DNA of 64,000 nt from Methylobacterium sp. J-076 (GTDB lineage: Bacteria; Pseudomonadota; Alphaproteobacteria; Rhizobiales; Beijerinckiaceae), in assembly GCF_022829405.1 (NCBI RefSeq), contig NZ_JAKSXW010000074.1, forward strand, positions 1 to 64,000, read 5' to 3'. Below the pieces are notes generated by a model. The model was given only the letters and a program-made list of their open reading frames with translations, was not told the DNA's origin and searched no databases. Shown piece by piece: positions 33,688 to 43,564 of the stretch; position 1 is the first letter of the stretch; each line of letters starts with the position of its first letter. A program made the translations under genes and the position numbers.

Positions 33688-34391
33688 GGGCGCCGCCTCT
33701 CGCCCTGCTCCTGGCCTCCCTCGCGGGGGCGGCGATGGCCGACGGGGCGCCCTGCCCCCGCTACGTCAGCGTCACCGGGCACGCCGCCTCGACCCAGGCG
33801 CCGGACTTCGCCGAGGTCGCGGTGGGGGTCGAGGCCAAGGGCGCGACCGCCGGGGCGGCCCTCGATGCCGCCTCGAAGGCGGTGGCCGGCATCGCGGCCC
33901 TCGCCCGCGAGGCCGGCCTTCCCCCCGCCGACATCGGCACCGCGGCGGTGACGCTGCGGCCCGCCACCCGCACGGTCACCCGGCCGGGGGGCGGCATCAC
34001 CGAGGAGCCGGACGGCTACGCCGCGGGCAACGTGGTCCGGCTGCGCCTCTCCGACATGGGGCGCCTGGGCGACCTCCTGCGGCGGACGCTCGATTCGGGG
34101 GCGAACCGCATCGACGGCATCACCTTCGGCCTGCGCGATCCCGACGGGGCGACGGCGGCCCTGCAGGTCGCCGCGGCCAGGGATGCCCGCGCCCGCGCGG
34201 CGACCCTCGCCGAGGCGGTGGGGGCGAAGCTCGGTCCGCTCTGCACCCTGACGGCGCTGGAGGCCGGCCCCGCCCCCTTCGCGATGCGGGCGATGGCCGC
34301 CGCCGCCCCGAAGGCGCGTCCGGTGCCCGTCGAGGCCGGGACGATCGAGGGCGCGGCCTCCGTCACCGCCGTCTTCGCCCTCGACCCATGA
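33684..34391 (+). CDS. SIMPL-domain periplasmic protein (DUF541)
   Basis: This 235-residue protein starts with GTG at 33684, overlapping the argJ stop by 4 bp. It has a signal peptide ([19 protein letters not shown]), then the SIMPL/DUF541 domain: [60 protein letters not shown] and [12 protein letters not shown]. Family members are oxidative-stress or envelope proteins of unknown mechanism. The C-terminus ends at an ATGA overlap with mutT, so argJ, this gene and mutT form one coupled operon. Confidence 0.85.
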   Translation: MRAPPLALLLASLAGAAMADGAPCPRYVSVTGHAASTQAPDFAEVAVGVEAKGATAGAALDAASKAVAGIAALAREAGLPPADIGTAAVTLRPATRTVTRPGGGITEEPDGYAAGNVVRLRLSDMGRLGDLLRRTLDSGANRIDGITFGLRDPDGATAALQVAAARDARARAATLAEAVGAKLGPLCTLTALEAGPAPFAMRAMAAAAPKARPVPVEAGTIEGAASVTAVFALDP

Positions 34392-34798
34392 GCGCCCTTC
34401 GCCTGCTCCTCGTCGTCGCCGTGGCGCTGGTGGATGCGGACGGCCGGGTGCTCGTGGCCGAGCGCCCCGCCGGCAAGCAGCTCTCCGGCCTGTGGGAGTT
34501 CCCCGGCGGCAAGGTCGAACCCGGCGAGCGGCCGGAGGAGACCCTGATCCGCGAGCTGGGGGAGGAACTGGGCATCACCGTCGCGGAGCCGTGCCTCGCG
34601 CCCCTGACCTTCGCCAGCCATGCCTATCCCGATTTCCACCTGCTGATGCCGCTCTACGTCTGCCGCCGCTGGGAGGGCACGCCCCGCTCCCTCGAAGGCC
34701 AGGCGCTGAAATGGGTGCGCCCCCGGGGCCTGCGCGACCTCCCCATGCCCCCCGCCGACGCGCCGCTGGTCCCGTTCCTGATCGACCTTCTGGGCTAG
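34388..34798 (+). CDS. mutT: MutT 8-oxo-dGTP diphosphatase
   Basis: This 136-residue Nudix enzyme removes oxidised guanine nucleotides. The Nudix box is complete: GGKVEPGERPEETLIREL, then GEELGI. WEFPGG precedes it and WVRPRGLRDLPMPPADAPLV closes the fold in the MutT manner. The argJ-mutT arrangement is common in Rhizobiales. Its start overlaps the SIMPL gene by 4 bp. Confidence 0.92.
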   Translation: MSALRLLLVVAVALVDADGRVLVAERPAGKQLSGLWEFPGGKVEPGERPEETLIRELGEELGITVAEPCLAPLTFASHAYPDFHLLMPLYVCRRWEGTPRSLEGQALKWVRPRGLRDLPMPPADAPLVPFLIDLLG

Positions 34799-35054
34799 GG
34801 CGGGCCGGCCCCGGCCCGTCACGGCGCGTGGGGCAAAATAATTTTGCGACGCCGTCAAGTCGTAATACGAAGCCGGCTTCGCCCCGCCGTGTCGTTTTAA
34901 GCATATCGCATCGCACCATTGCATGCGATTCGTGCTGCAGCCGCGAGAAAGGCCGGCTCAACCGGCGAATCAAAAAATTTGACGGGCGGAATCCACCGGT
35001 ACACGTAGAATACTAGCCGATACGGGTCACAAAAAGACGCGGAGGAGGCGCCGG
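34799..35054. promoter_or_regulatory. Promoter region of the mtkA operon
   Basis: These 256 bp are AT-richer than both neighbours. They contain a perfect palindrome with 7-bp arms (34833-34847) and a second dyad, ATCGCA (34905-34910) and TGCGAT (34924-34929), separated by 13 bp. This should hold the promoter and regulator sites for mtkA-mtkB-ppc-mcl. A LysR-type regulator (QscR) controls the equivalent genes in M. extorquens; which dyad it would use is not known from this sequence. Confidence 0.5.
34833..34847. promoter_or_regulatory. GCAAAATAATTTTGC palindrome upstream of mtkA
   Basis: A perfect 15-bp palindrome (7-bp arms, central A) lies 207 bp before the mtkA ATG. A 13-of-15 match occurs at 51873-51887 between sga and the LpxH-like gene, and flanking GGG and GCG are also shared. 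Confidence 0.5.
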
Positions 35055-36233
35055 ATGGACGTCCACGAATACCAAGCCAAGGAGCTGCTCGCGAGCTTCG
35101 GCGTCGCCGTCCCCAAGGGTGCCATCGCGTTCAGCCAGGATCAGGCGGTCTACGCGGCCACCGAACTCGGGGGATCGTTCTGGGCCGTGAAGGCGCAGAT
35201 CCATGCCGGCGCCCGGGGCAAGGCCGGCGGCATCAAGCTCTGCCGGACCTACAACGAGGTGCGCGACGCGGCCAAGGAGCTGCTCGGCAAGCGCCTCGTC
35301 ACCCACCAGACGGGCCCTGAGGGCAAACCGGTCCAGCGCGTCTACGTCGAGACCGCCGACCCCTTCGAGCGCGAGCTGTACCTCGGCTACGTTCTCGACC
35401 GGAAGGCGGAGCGCGTCCGCGTCATCGCCAGCCAGCGCGGCGGCATGGAGATCGAGCAGATCGCCGCCGAGGAGCCCGAGGCGCTGATCCAGGTCGTGGT
35501 GGAGCCGGCCGTCGGCCTGCAGCAGTTCCAGGCCCGGGAGATCGCCTTCAAGCTCGGCCTGAACATCAAGCAGGTCGCCGCCGCGGTGCGGACGATCATG
35601 AACGCCTACCGGGCGTTCCGCGATTGCGACGGCACGATGCTGGAGATCAACCCGCTGGTCGTCACCAAGGACGACCGGGTGCTGGCGCTCGACGCCAAGA
35701 TGTCCTTCGACGACAACGCCTTGTTCCGGCGCCCGACCATCGCCGACATGCACGACCCCTCGCAGGGCGACCCCCGCGAGGCCCAGGCTGCCGAGCACAA
35801 CCTCAGCTACATTGGCCTCGAGGGTGAGATCGGCTGCATCGTCAACGGCGCCGGCCTCGCCATGGCGACCATGGACATGATCAAGCACGCGGGCGGCGAG
35901 CCGGCGAACTTCCTGGACGTGGGCGGCGGCGCCTCCCCGGAGCGGGTCGCCACGGCCTTCCGGCTGGTCCTTTCCGACCGCAACGTGAAGGCGATCCTCG
36001 TCAACATCTTCGCGGGCATCAACCGCTGCGACTGGGTCGCCGAAGGCGTCATCCAGGCCGCCCGGGAGGTGAAGATCGACGTGCCCCTGGTGGTGCGCCT
36101 CGCCGGCACGAACGTGGAGGCCGGGAAGCGGATCCTGGCCCAGAGCGGCCTCGACCTCATCACCGCCGACACGCTGACCGAGGCCGCGCGCAAGGCGGTC
36201 GACGCCTGCAACGCCGCCAAGAACAACCGCTGA
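35055..36233 (+). CDS. mtkA: Malate thiokinase (malate-CoA ligase) beta subunit
   Basis: This 392-residue protein belongs to the succinyl-CoA synthetase beta family. It has an ATP-grasp N-terminus ([38 protein letters not shown]) and the metal-binding site [20 protein letters not shown]. The CoA-ligase half contains [17 protein letters not shown] [19 protein letters not shown] and [18 protein letters not shown]. Sequence alone does not separate it from sucC. The gene order with ppc and mcl identifies it as malate thiokinase, which makes malyl-CoA in the serine cycle. GGAGGAGG lies 6 nt before the ATG. It opens the + strand C1 operon. Confidence 0.93.
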   Translation: MDVHEYQAKELLASFGVAVPKGAIAFSQDQAVYAATELGGSFWAVKAQIHAGARGKAGGIKLCRTYNEVRDAAKELLGKRLVTHQTGPEGKPVQRVYVETADPFERELYLGYVLDRKAERVRVIASQRGGMEIEQIAAEEPEALIQVVVEPAVGLQQFQAREIAFKLGLNIKQVAAAVRTIMNAYRAFRDCDGTMLEINPLVVTKDDRVLALDAKMSFDDNALFRRPTIADMHDPSQGDPREAQAAEHNLSYIGLEGEIGCIVNGAGLAMATMDMIKHAGGEPANFLDVGGGASPERVATAFRLVLSDRNVKAILVNIFAGINRCDWVAEGVIQAAREVKIDVPLVVRLAGTNVEAGKRILAQSGLDLITADTLTEAARKAVDACNAAKNNR

Positions 36234-36250
36234 GCCGGGGAGATCGGGCC

Positions 36251-37141
36251 ATGAGCATCCTCATCGACGAGACCACGCCGATCATCGTCCAGGGCATCAC
36301 CGGCGACAAGGGCACCTTCCACGCCAAGGAGATGCTGGATTACGGCACGAACGTCGTCGGCGGCGTCACCCCCGGCAAGGGGGGGCGCACCCATCTCGGC
36401 CTGCCGGTGTTCAACACCGTCAAGGAGGCGGTGGAGGCCACGGGCGCCACCACCTCGATCACCTTCGTGGCCCCGCCCTTCGCGGCGGACGCCATCATGG
36501 AGGCGGCCGATGCCGGCCTGCGCCTCGTCTGCTCCATCACCGACGGCATCCCCGCCCAGGACATGATGCGGGTGAAGCGCTACCTCTACCGCTACCCGAA
36601 GGAGAAGCGGACGATGGTGGTCGGCCCGAACTGCGCCGGCATCATCTCGCCCGGCAAGGCGATGCTCGGCATCATGCCCGGCCACATCTACCTGAAGGGC
36701 AACGTGGGCGTGATCTCCCGCTCTGGCACGCTCGGCTACGAGGCCGCCTCGCAGCTGAAGGAGCTGGGGCTCGGCATCTCCACCTCGGTGGGCATCGGCG
36801 GCGACCCGATCAACGGCTCGTCCTTCCTCGACCACCTCGCCCTGTTCGAGATGGACCCGGATACCGACGCGGTGCTGATGATCGGCGAGATCGGCGGCCC
36901 GCAGGAGGCGGAGGCCTCCGCCTGGATCCGGGACAACATGTCGAAGCCGGTGATCGGCTTCGTGGCGGGCCTCACCGCCCCGAAGGGCCGGCGCATGGGC
37001 CATGCGGGCGCGATCATCTCCGCCACCGGCGACAGCGCCGCCGAGAAGGCCGAGATCATGAAGAGCTACGGCCTCACCGTGGCCCCCGATCCGGGCTCCT
37101 TCGGCCAGACCGTCGCCGACGTGCTGGCGCGGGCGGCCTGA
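36251..37141 (+). CDS. mtkB: Malate thiokinase (malate-CoA ligase) alpha subunit
   Basis: This 296-residue partner of mtkA has the CoA-binding N-terminus [20 protein letters not shown] and [39 protein letters not shown] and [14 protein letters not shown] follow. The catalytic phospho-His lies in [22 protein letters not shown] lies 8 nt before the ATG. It follows mtkA by 17 bp. As with mtkA, the role as malate rather than succinate ligase is taken from context. Confidence 0.93.
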   Translation: MSILIDETTPIIVQGITGDKGTFHAKEMLDYGTNVVGGVTPGKGGRTHLGLPVFNTVKEAVEATGATTSITFVAPPFAADAIMEAADAGLRLVCSITDGIPAQDMMRVKRYLYRYPKEKRTMVVGPNCAGIISPGKAMLGIMPGHIYLKGNVGVISRSGTLGYEAASQLKELGLGISTSVGIGGDPINGSSFLDHLALFEMDPDTDAVLMIGEIGGPQEAEASAWIRDNMSKPVIGFVAGLTAPKGRRMGHAGAIISATGDSAAEKAEIMKSYGLTVAPDPGSFGQTVADVLARAA

Positions 37142-37172
37142 ACCCGGCCTGGAAGCCTTCTCCCATCCTGGG

Positions 37173-37281
37173 CCTCATCCTGAGGTGCCCGCACCAGCGG
37201 GCCTCGAAGGAGGGCTCCAGGACCCGCTGCGGCCCCTGGAAGCTTCCTTCGAGGCGGCTGACGCCGCACCTCAGGATGAGG
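37173..37281. repeat. Palindromic dispersed repeat, family A (copy 1)
   Basis: CCTCATCCTGAGGTGC at the left end and GCACCTCAGGATGAGG at the right end form long inverted arms around an imperfect stem. A second copy lies at 58707-58821. It fills the mtkB-ppc gap. Confidence 0.8.
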
Positions 37282-37340
37282 TCGGCGGGTGGGAGAGGGC
37301 CGACCGCGCCGCCTCGATTTCAAAGGACAAGGGCTCCCCC

Positions 37341-40085
37341 ATGCCCACGACGCTTCACGCCAGCCCCTCCTCGGTCACCGGCTTCGCGCCGCCGGTGATC
37401 ACCGGCACCTCCTCCGAGGGCGCCCTGGACATCCTGTTCCAGGCGCTCCTCGACGTCGCCCGCCGGCACGACCCCGAGCTGGAGGCCGTGCTGCACGGCA
37501 CGGCCGACATCTCGCGCTTCTCGCCGGAGATGCTGGCCCGCGCCCTCCAGGTGCAGGGGATCTGGTTCCAGCTCATCTCCATCGCAGAGCAGAACGCCGC
37601 CATGCGCCGCCGCCGGCACACGGAGCGGACGGAGGGCCGGGCGGCCTTGGGCGGCTCCTTCGCGGGCGTCTTCGCCCAGGCCCGCGCCCGGGGCATCGCG
37701 CCGGAGCGGATCCAGGCCCTGCTGAACGACCTGCGCATCCGCCCCACGATCACCGCCCACCCCACCGAGGGCAAGCGGGTGACCGTGCTGGAGAAGTTCC
37801 GGCGCATCTACCTCGTCCTGCGCGAGCTGGAGATGCCCCGCTGGACCGACCGCGAGCGCAACGGCCTGATGAACGAGCTGCGCGACCAGATCGAGCTCGT
37901 CTGGATGACCGGCGAACTGCATCTGGAGAAGGCGACCGTCGAGCGGGAAGTCGCCTGGGGGCTGCACTTCTTCGACGAATCGCTGTTCGAGATGCTGCCC
38001 GAGACGATGGATTCCCTCGAGGAGGCGCTGAGCGAGACCTATCCCGACACGCCCTTCAAGGTCCCGCCCTTCTTCCAGTTCGGCTCGTGGATCGGCGGCG
38101 ACCGGGACGGGAACCCCTTCGTCACCGCCGCCGTCACCCGCACCACCCTGCAGCGCAACGCGCTCGCCTCCCTGTCCCGCTACCGGGACGGCGTGCGCGA
38201 GCTCGGCCGCACCCTCTCCCTCACCGAGCGGGCGCTGCCGGTGCCGGGGGCCTTCCGCGAGGCCCTGACCCGCCAGCTCGCCGAGAGCGGGCAGGCCCGG
38301 GCCATCGAGCGGCGCAACCCCGGCGAGGCCTACCGCCAGTACCTCACCTGCGTCCTGCGCAAGATCGAGGCGACCATCGCCCGCAACGAGGGCCGCCACC
38401 CCTCCGGCCCGGATTACCCGAGTGCCGACGGGCTGATCGAGGATCTGCGCACCCTGGAGCGCGGGCTCGCCGACGCGCAGTGCGGGGCGCTGGCCCGGGA
38501 CCTCGTCCGGCCGGTGCGGCGGATGGTGGAGATCTTTCGCTTCTCGACCGTGCGCCTCGACCTGCGGGAGAACACCACCCGCACCACCGAGACCCTGCGC
38601 GCCCTGTGGAAGCAGGAGAACGGCGACGGCGAGCCCCCCGCCCTCGAATCCCCCGCCTGGCGGTCCTGGCTGGAGGCCGGCCTCGCCCGGACGCGGGACC
38701 CCGAGCGGTCCTTCGAGAACCTGCCCGACGCGGCGAGGGAGACGCTGGCCACCTTCGCCCTGGTGGCGGAGATGCGCGAGAACCTCGACCGGGAGGCGTT
38801 CGGCTCCTTCGTCCTGTCGATGACCCGCTCGGTGCCGGACATCCTCGGCGCCTACCTGCTCGCCAAGGAGGCGGGCGTGTTCCTCGACACCTCCGGCACC
38901 GAGATCTGCCCGCTGCCCATCGTCCCCCTGTTCGAGACCATCGACGACCTGCGCGCCGGCCCGGCCATCATGCGCGAGCTCCTGGCCGTGCCGGTGGTGC
39001 GCCGCTCCACCCGCTGGCAGGGCGGGGTGCAGGAGGTGATGATCGGCTATTCCGACTCGAACAAGGACGGCGGCTTCGTCGCGGCGAATTGGGAGCTCTA
39101 CAAGGCGCAGAGCAAGCTCACCCGGCTCGGCCAGGAGCTCGGCGTGCCGATCGCCTTCTTCCACGGCCGCGGCGGCTCGGTGAGCCGCGGCGGCGTGCCG
39201 ACCCATCGCGGCATCGCCGCCCAGCCGCCGGGCTCGATCCGCGGGCGCTTCCGCATCACCGAGCAGGGCGAGGTCGTCTCGTTCAAGTACGCCAACCGCG
39301 GCACCGCCGCCTACCAGATGGAGCTGCTCGCGGCCTCGGTCTTCGAGCACGCCCTGGCCGGCGACGGCAACGGCCAGCCCGCCGGCCACGACGACGCCCT
39401 GGAGGCGCTGGCCGGCGCCTCGCGGGCGGCCTACGTCAACCTGCTGAACACGGACGGCCTCGTCGATTACTTCCAGGCCGCGAGCCCGCTCGACGAGATC
39501 GCGCTGCTCAACATCGGCTCGCGCCCGGCCCGGCGGTTCGGGGCGCGCTCCCTGTCGGACCTCCGGGCGATCCCGTGGGTGTTCGCGTGGTCGCAGAACC
39601 GGCACGTCGTCACCGGCTGGTACGGCGTCGGCTCGGGGCTCGCGAGCTTCATCGACGTCCGCGGCCGGGAGGGCGAGGCCACCCTGAAGCGGCTGTTCTC
39701 GGAATCGCGGGTGCTGCGCCTCGTGCTGGACGAGGTGGAGAAGACCCTGCTGATGGTCGATCTCGACATCGCCCGCGCCTATGCCGGCCTCGTGCCCGAC
39801 AGGGCGGTGCGCGAGCGGATCTTCTCGGCCATCGAGGCCGAATACACCCTGACCCGGGAGATGGTGCTCCGGGTGAGCGGCGGGTCCGAGCTGGCGGAGC
39901 GGTTCCCCCTGTTCCGCGACCGGCTGAAGGGCCGGCTGCCGACGATCAACCAAGTGTCCCGCGAGCAGGTCGAACTCCTCGCCCGCTACCGCAGCGAGAC
40001 CGACGAGGACCGGAAGGAGGCGGTGAAGTCCGCCCTGCTCCTGTCGATCAACTGCATCGCCGTCGGCTTCGGGTCGACCGGGTGA
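37341..40085 (+). CDS. ppc: Phosphoenolpyruvate carboxylase
   Basis: This 914-residue enzyme adds bicarbonate to PEP to give oxaloacetate, the main carbon-fixing step of the serine cycle. The conserved motifs are visible: ITAHPTEGKR with the catalytic His, GSWIGGDRDGNPFV, GYSDSNKDGGFVAANWELY, FHGRGGSVSRGGVP, and GSIRGRFRITEQGEVVSFKY. The C-terminus ends in NCIAVGFGSTG rather than the exact Q-N-T-G of many Ppc enzymes, which is a typical variant here. The ATG at 37341 follows an AAGG; the preceding in-frame sequence is the repeat. It is the third gene of the mtkA operon. Confidence 0.95.
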   Translation: MPTTLHASPSSVTGFAPPVITGTSSEGALDILFQALLDVARRHDPELEAVLHGTADISRFSPEMLARALQVQGIWFQLISIAEQNAAMRRRRHTERTEGRAALGGSFAGVFAQARARGIAPERIQALLNDLRIRPTITAHPTEGKRVTVLEKFRRIYLVLRELEMPRWTDRERNGLMNELRDQIELVWMTGELHLEKATVEREVAWGLHFFDESLFEMLPETMDSLEEALSETYPDTPFKVPPFFQFGSWIGGDRDGNPFVTAAVTRTTLQRNALASLSRYRDGVRELGRTLSLTERALPVPGAFREALTRQLAESGQARAIERRNPGEAYRQYLTCVLRKIEATIARNEGRHPSGPDYPSADGLIEDLRTLERGLADAQCGALARDLVRPVRRMVEIFRFSTVRLDLRENTTRTTETLRALWKQENGDGEPPALESPAWRSWLEAGLARTRDPERSFENLPDAARETLATFALVAEMRENLDREAFGSFVLSMTRSVPDILGAYLLAKEAGVFLDTSGTEICPLPIVPLFETIDDLRAGPAIMRELLAVPVVRRSTRWQGGVQEVMIGYSDSNKDGGFVAANWELYKAQSKLTRLGQELGVPIAFFHGRGGSVSRGGVPTHRGIAAQPPGSIRGRFRITEQGEVVSFKYANRGTAAYQMELLAASVFEHALAGDGNGQPAGHDDALEALAGASRAAYVNLLNTDGLVDYFQAASPLDEIALLNIGSRPARRFGARSLSDLRAIPWVFAWSQNRHVVTGWYGVGSGLASFIDVRGREGEATLKRLFSESRVLRLVLDEVEKTLLMVDLDIARAYAGLVPDRAVRERIFSAIEAEYTLTREMVLRVSGGSELAERFPLFRDRLKGRLPTINQVSREQVELLARYRSETDEDRKEAVKSALLLSINCIAVGFGSTG

Positions 40086-40102
40086 GCGAGTCCGATCTCA
40101 AC

Positions 40103-40198
40103 GCCGTCATTGCGAGCAAAGCGAAGCAATCCAGGGACCCGCCACATCTGCAGAAGTCCCGCCGCCCTGGATTGCTTCGCTGCGCTCGCAATGACGGC
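40103..40198. repeat. Palindromic dispersed repeat, family B (copy 1)
   Basis: GCCGTCATTGCGAGC and GCTCGCAATGACGGC are perfect 15-bp end arms, with GCGAAGCAATCCAGGG and CCCTGGATTGCTTCGC inside. Copies lie at 49020, 57961 and, degenerate, 50139. It lies between ppc and mcl. Confidence 0.85.
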
Positions 40199-40296
40199 GA
40201 GGGCACTTCCTGAAACAGTCAGGAACACCAGTTGACCCCCCGGCGCGCCACACCCGACACGCGCGGGACGAGACCACCCCAAGGAGGAAAACACCA

Positions 40297-41265
40297 ATGA
40301 GCTTCACCCTGATCCAGCAGGCCAAGGCGCGCCTGCACCGCTCGGAACTCGCCGTTCCCGGCTCCAACCCGACCTTCATGGAGAAGTCGGCCTCCTCGGC
40401 CGCCGACGTGATCTTCCTCGACCTGGAAGACGCCGTCGCCCCCGACGACAAGGAGCAGGCCCGCAAGAACATCATCCAGGCGCTGAACGACCTGGATTGG
40501 GGCAGCAAGACCATGATGATCCGCATCAACGGTCTCGACACCCACTACATGTACCGGGACGTGGTGGACATCGTGGAGGCCTGTCCGCGCCTCGACATGA
40601 TCCTGATCCCCAAGGTCGGCGTGCCGGCCGACGTCTACGCCATCGACGTGCTCACCACCCAGATCGAGCAGGCCAAGAAGCGCGAGAAGAAGATCGGCTT
40701 CGAGGTGCTGATCGAGACCGCGCTGGGCATGGCCAACGTCGAGGCCATCGCCCAGTCCTCCAAGCGCCTGGAGGCGATGTCCTTCGGCGTGGCCGACTAC
40801 GCCGCCTCGACCCGCGCCCGCTCCACCGTCATCGGCGGCGTGAACCCGGACTTCTCGGTGCTCACCGACAAGGACGAGGCCGGCAACCGGCAGACCCATT
40901 GGCAGGACCCGTGGCTGTTCGCCCAGAACCGGATGCTGGTGGCCTGCCGCGCCTACGGCCTGCGCCCGATCGACGGCCCGTTCGGCGACTTCTCGGATGC
41001 CGACGGCTACCGCTCGGCGGCGCGGCGCTGCTCGGCGCTGGGCTTCGAGGGCAAGTGGGCGATCCACCCGAGCCAGATCGAGCTCGCCAACGAGGTGTTC
41101 ACCCCCTCCGAGGCCGAGGTCACCAAGGCCCGCCGCATCCTCGTCGCCATGGAAGAGGCCGCCAAGGCCGGCCGTGGTGCCGTCTCCCTGGACGGGCGCC
41201 TCATCGACATCGCCTCGATCCGCATGGCCGAGGCGCTGATCGAGAAGGCCGACGCGATGCGGTAA
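40297..41265 (+). CDS. mclA: L-malyl-CoA lyase
   Basis: This 322-residue enzyme of the CitE/HpcH aldolase family splits malyl-CoA into acetyl-CoA and glyoxylate, closing the serine cycle. It contains RSELAVPGSNPTFMEKSA, VIFLDLEDAVAPDDKEQARK, IRINGLDTHYMYRDV, LILIPKVG-like MILIPKVGVPADVYAIDVL, GFEVLIETALGMANVEAIA and FEGKWAIHPSQIELANEVF. A strong AAGGAGG lies 9 nt before the ATG. It ends the mtkA operon and is followed by a strong hairpin. Confidence 0.95.
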   Translation: MSFTLIQQAKARLHRSELAVPGSNPTFMEKSASSAADVIFLDLEDAVAPDDKEQARKNIIQALNDLDWGSKTMMIRINGLDTHYMYRDVVDIVEACPRLDMILIPKVGVPADVYAIDVLTTQIEQAKKREKKIGFEVLIETALGMANVEAIAQSSKRLEAMSFGVADYAASTRARSTVIGGVNPDFSVLTDKDEAGNRQTHWQDPWLFAQNRMLVACRAYGLRPIDGPFGDFSDADGYRSAARRCSALGFEGKWAIHPSQIELANEVFTPSEAEVTKARRILVAMEEAAKAGRGAVSLDGRLIDIASIRMAEALIEKADAMR

Positions 41266-41273
41266 GCCGCATT

Positions 41274-41310
41274 CGGAAGGGGGCGGTGCAACAGGCACCG
41301 CCCCCTTCCG
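41274..41310. terminator. Strong bidirectional hairpin after mclA
   Basis: A perfect 16-bp stem (CGGAAGGGGGCGGTGC with its complement) and a 5-nt loop lie between the convergent mclA and glycosyltransferase genes. There is no T-run, but position and strength support termination in both directions. Confidence 0.7.
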
Positions 41311-41356
41311 TCCATTCCGGTCCTCGCGACGGCGGTGGGCGAGGTGACGGTCTGAC

Positions 41357-42208
41357 TCAGAACGGCCGCTCGTCCGGCAGCCGGGCGGCGGCGATCTCCT
41401 CCGGCGTCGGGTCGCGGCGCAGGATGATGCCCTGGCGCCAATCCGGCCCGATCAGCCCGAGCCGGGCGAACCCGTCGAGCCAGCCGTCCATCGGCCAGAT
41501 CCCGTGCCGGCGGTGAAACCGCTCGGCGTTGGCGACGATGTCGCGAAAGTGCTGCAGCGGCGGATCGTAGGCGGGGTGGTGCTGGTGGAAGGCCAGCGGG
41601 CCGCCCAGGAACAGGGTCGGCACGCCCATCGCCTCGGCCCTGAAGGCGAGGTCCGTATCCTCGGCGCCGTAGCCGGAAAAACCCTCGTCGAACCCGCCGA
41701 GGCGGTCGTAGGTCGCCGCCCGCACGGCGAAGGCGAGGGACCAGAACAGGCCGGGCTGCGGCGAGGGCACGATGCCCGATTCGGGGAAGTGCCGCACCGG
41801 ATGGAGATGGCCCGCCCGGGCGAGGTCGGCCTCCCGCCAGCCGTCGCCCACGGCGCCCGCCGGCAAATAGCGCACCGCGCAGCAGACCAGCCCGTCCCGC
41901 TCGGCCGCCGCCGCCGCGAGCCCAGCGACGAGGTCCCCCGAGGGGATGCAGTCGACATCGAGGAAGATCAGGATGTCGGCCTCACCCGCGGCCCGGCGGC
42001 CGGCGTTGCGGGAGGCCGCCAGCGGCAGGCCGGCGCTGGCGAAGGCGACGCGCTCCACCGGGAAGGGCAGAGCTGGCAGCGGCGCCCCGTCCCCGCCCAT
42101 CTCCACCACGATGCAGCGATCCGGGGCCTGCCCCCGGGCCAGACCTTCGAGCAGGCGTGCGAGATGGCCCCCGCGGCCCTTGTTGAGGGTGATGACCGCG
42201 ACGCTCAT
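41357..42208 (-). CDS. Family 2-type glycosyltransferase
   Basis: This 283-residue GT-A fold protein has a nucleotide-binding start (MSVAVITLNKGRGGHLARLL), the SRNAGRRAAGEADILIFLDV segment with the metal-binding DVDC, and an acceptor-site motif GGFDEGFSGYGAEDTDLAFR. The acceptor is unknown. The ATG at 42208 overlaps the PIG-L gene stop by 4 bp, so the two are co-translated. A deacetylase plus glycosyltransferase pair suggests modification of an amino-sugar glycolipid, thiol or polysaccharide. Confidence 0.82.
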   Translation of the reverse strand: MSVAVITLNKGRGGHLARLLEGLARGQAPDRCIVVEMGGDGAPLPALPFPVERVAFASAGLPLAASRNAGRRAAGEADILIFLDVDCIPSGDLVAGLAAAAAERDGLVCCAVRYLPAGAVGDGWREADLARAGHLHPVRHFPESGIVPSPQPGLFWSLAFAVRAATYDRLGGFDEGFSGYGAEDTDLAFRAEAMGVPTLFLGGPLAFHQHHPAYDPPLQHFRDIVANAERFHRRHGIWPMDGWLDGFARLGLIGPDWRQGIILRRDPTPEEIAAARLPDERPF

Positions 42209-42942
42209 TCCGCGACGGCCACGAAGCGCTCGCTCGGCCCGCACAGGCGCTCGATCATCGCCGGCTCCAGGCGGAAGCCGGTCGGGTCGTCGGCGATGAG
42301 GTCGCTCACCTGCGATTCGTGGGCCGCCACGGCCTTCGCCTTCACGGCGCGGTAGGGCGAGACGTCCAGGCGCAGGCCCTGCGGCGGGGGGCCGACCTCC
42401 GTCTCCGGCGGCAGGGTCCAGCCCCAGACGGGGTATTCGTAGATCCGCACCCCCGGCATGTGCCGACGGGCCAGGCCGACGATGGCCGCCGCCGCCTTGT
42501 GGTCGCAATGGGGATCGTGCCGCCACGTCACGAACACCGCGCCCGCGGCGCAGGCGGCGGCGGCCCGGGCCACGGCCTGCGCCGCCGCCTCGGCCTGCGG
42601 CCCTCCGCTCGGCACATGGGCGTCGGGCAGGCGCAGGAAGGTCACGTGGCCGGGCTCCATGCCCAGCACCGCCACGGCCCGCAGGGTCTCGGCCTCGCGG
42701 AGCGTGCGCAGCTTTTCAGGCGGGTAGAGGGCGGAATGGGTGTGCGAGCCGCAGCCGTCGCTCACCACCACGAGCCGCACGTCCCGCCCCGCGGCCCGGG
42801 CGGCGGCGATGAGGCCGCCGCAGCCGAGGCTCTCGTCGTCGGGATGGGGCGCCACCACCACGAGGCCGCCGGCCCCGACCAGCGCATCGAGGTCGGCCAA
42901 CGGCAGGCTGTCGGCGGCGGCGAGGAAGGCGTCGGCACGCAT
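42205..42942 (-). CDS. PIG-L/LmbE family deacetylase
   Basis: This 245-residue zinc-dependent deacetylase has the diagnostic VVVAPHPDDESLGCGGLIAA (metal ligands His, Asp, Asp). VVVSDGCGSH follows, with a C-terminal WRHDPHCDHKAAAAIV that carries further zinc ligands. These enzymes remove acetyl groups from N-acetylglucosamine linked to lipids, inositol or antibiotics. It precedes the glycosyltransferase with a 4-bp overlap. The substrate cannot be named from sequence. Confidence 0.88.
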   Translation of the reverse strand: MRADAFLAAADSLPLADLDALVGAGGLVVVAPHPDDESLGCGGLIAAARAAGRDVRLVVVSDGCGSHTHSALYPPEKLRTLREAETLRAVAVLGMEPGHVTFLRLPDAHVPSGGPQAEAAAQAVARAAAACAAGAVFVTWRHDPHCDHKAAAAIVGLARRHMPGVRIYEYPVWGWTLPPETEVGPPPQGLRLDVSPYRAVKAKAVAAHESQVSDLIADDPTGFRLEPAMIERLCGPSERFVAVAE

Positions 42943-43031
42943 CGCAGGACGGGTCTCCGCGTTCCGCCGGACGGGGCGGAACGGAGAGCGGACCATCCGG
43001 GAGGCCGGCTGAACGCGGCCTGAGCAGGCCC

Positions 43032-43355
43032 CTACCGGTCGTTCTCGGTGGTGAGGTTGCCGAGCCGCGTACCCTCGTCGGTCCCCCGCATCTCGTCGAG
43101 GCTGACCCCGGCCGAGGGCGAATCGGTGAACACGATGCCGGCCCCCGAGAGGGCGCTGCGCAGCACCTCGATCTGCCCGGAGGGCGAATCGCCGTAGCCT
43201 GCCTCGAAATTCTTCACCAGCGCCTCGTCGCACCCGGCCTTCCGGGCGAGGTCGGCCTCGCTCCAGCCGAGCAGCCCCCGCGCCGCCCGCGACTGCGCCG
43301 CACTCATCGCCAGGGGCACCGACCCGCCCTGGACGCCTTCGTCAGATCCCGTCAC
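43032..43355 (-). CDS. Xre-like helix-turn-helix protein
   Basis: This 107-residue protein has a helix-turn-helix (SRAARGLLGWSEADLARKAG, then CDEALVKNFEAGYGDSPSG) typical of small Cro/C1-type regulators in alphaproteobacteria. These are usually followed by a segment (VLRSALSGAGIVFTDSPSAG) close to the GI-E-F motif of the family. GTG at 43355 has GGAG 7 nt upstream; an ATG at 43307 is the alternative, without a ribosome binding site. It lies between the PIG-L gene and the META gene. Confidence 0.75.
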   Translation of the reverse strand: MTGSDEGVQGGSVPLAMSAAQSRAARGLLGWSEADLARKAGCDEALVKNFEAGYGDSPSGQIEVLRSALSGAGIVFTDSPSAGVSLDEMRGTDEGTRLGNLTTENDR

Positions 43356-43564
43356 GCCCCGTCTCCGCTTCCCGTGGTCCACAACCGCGCCGGGCCGGCA
43401 ACGTTTCCCTCCGGCGCGGTCCATGATCATAATTGTGCTGAAATTCCGCGCCATCGAGCGGGACACAAGCCCCCCGCCGCCGGCGTCCGGGGCCGGCCCC
43501 GGCACCGCATCGGCGGATCCGGGCCGTGACGACAGGCGCGAAGGCGCGACAGAGGGACGACACG

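Noticed and set aside
34905..34929. ATCGCA-N13-TGCGAT dyad upstream of mtkA as the main regulator site
   Set aside because: No matching copy was found near sga, unlike the 15-bp motif, so it is mentioned only as part of the promoter region.
35055..37141. Reading mtkA/mtkB as the TCA-cycle succinyl-CoA synthetase sucC/sucD
   Set aside because: The direct linkage with ppc and mcl, and the absence of other TCA genes, favours malate thiokinase.
37320..39953. Long - strand frame opposite ppc
   Set aside because: It is antisense to a gene with full PEP carboxylase motifs; composition is typical of a shadow.
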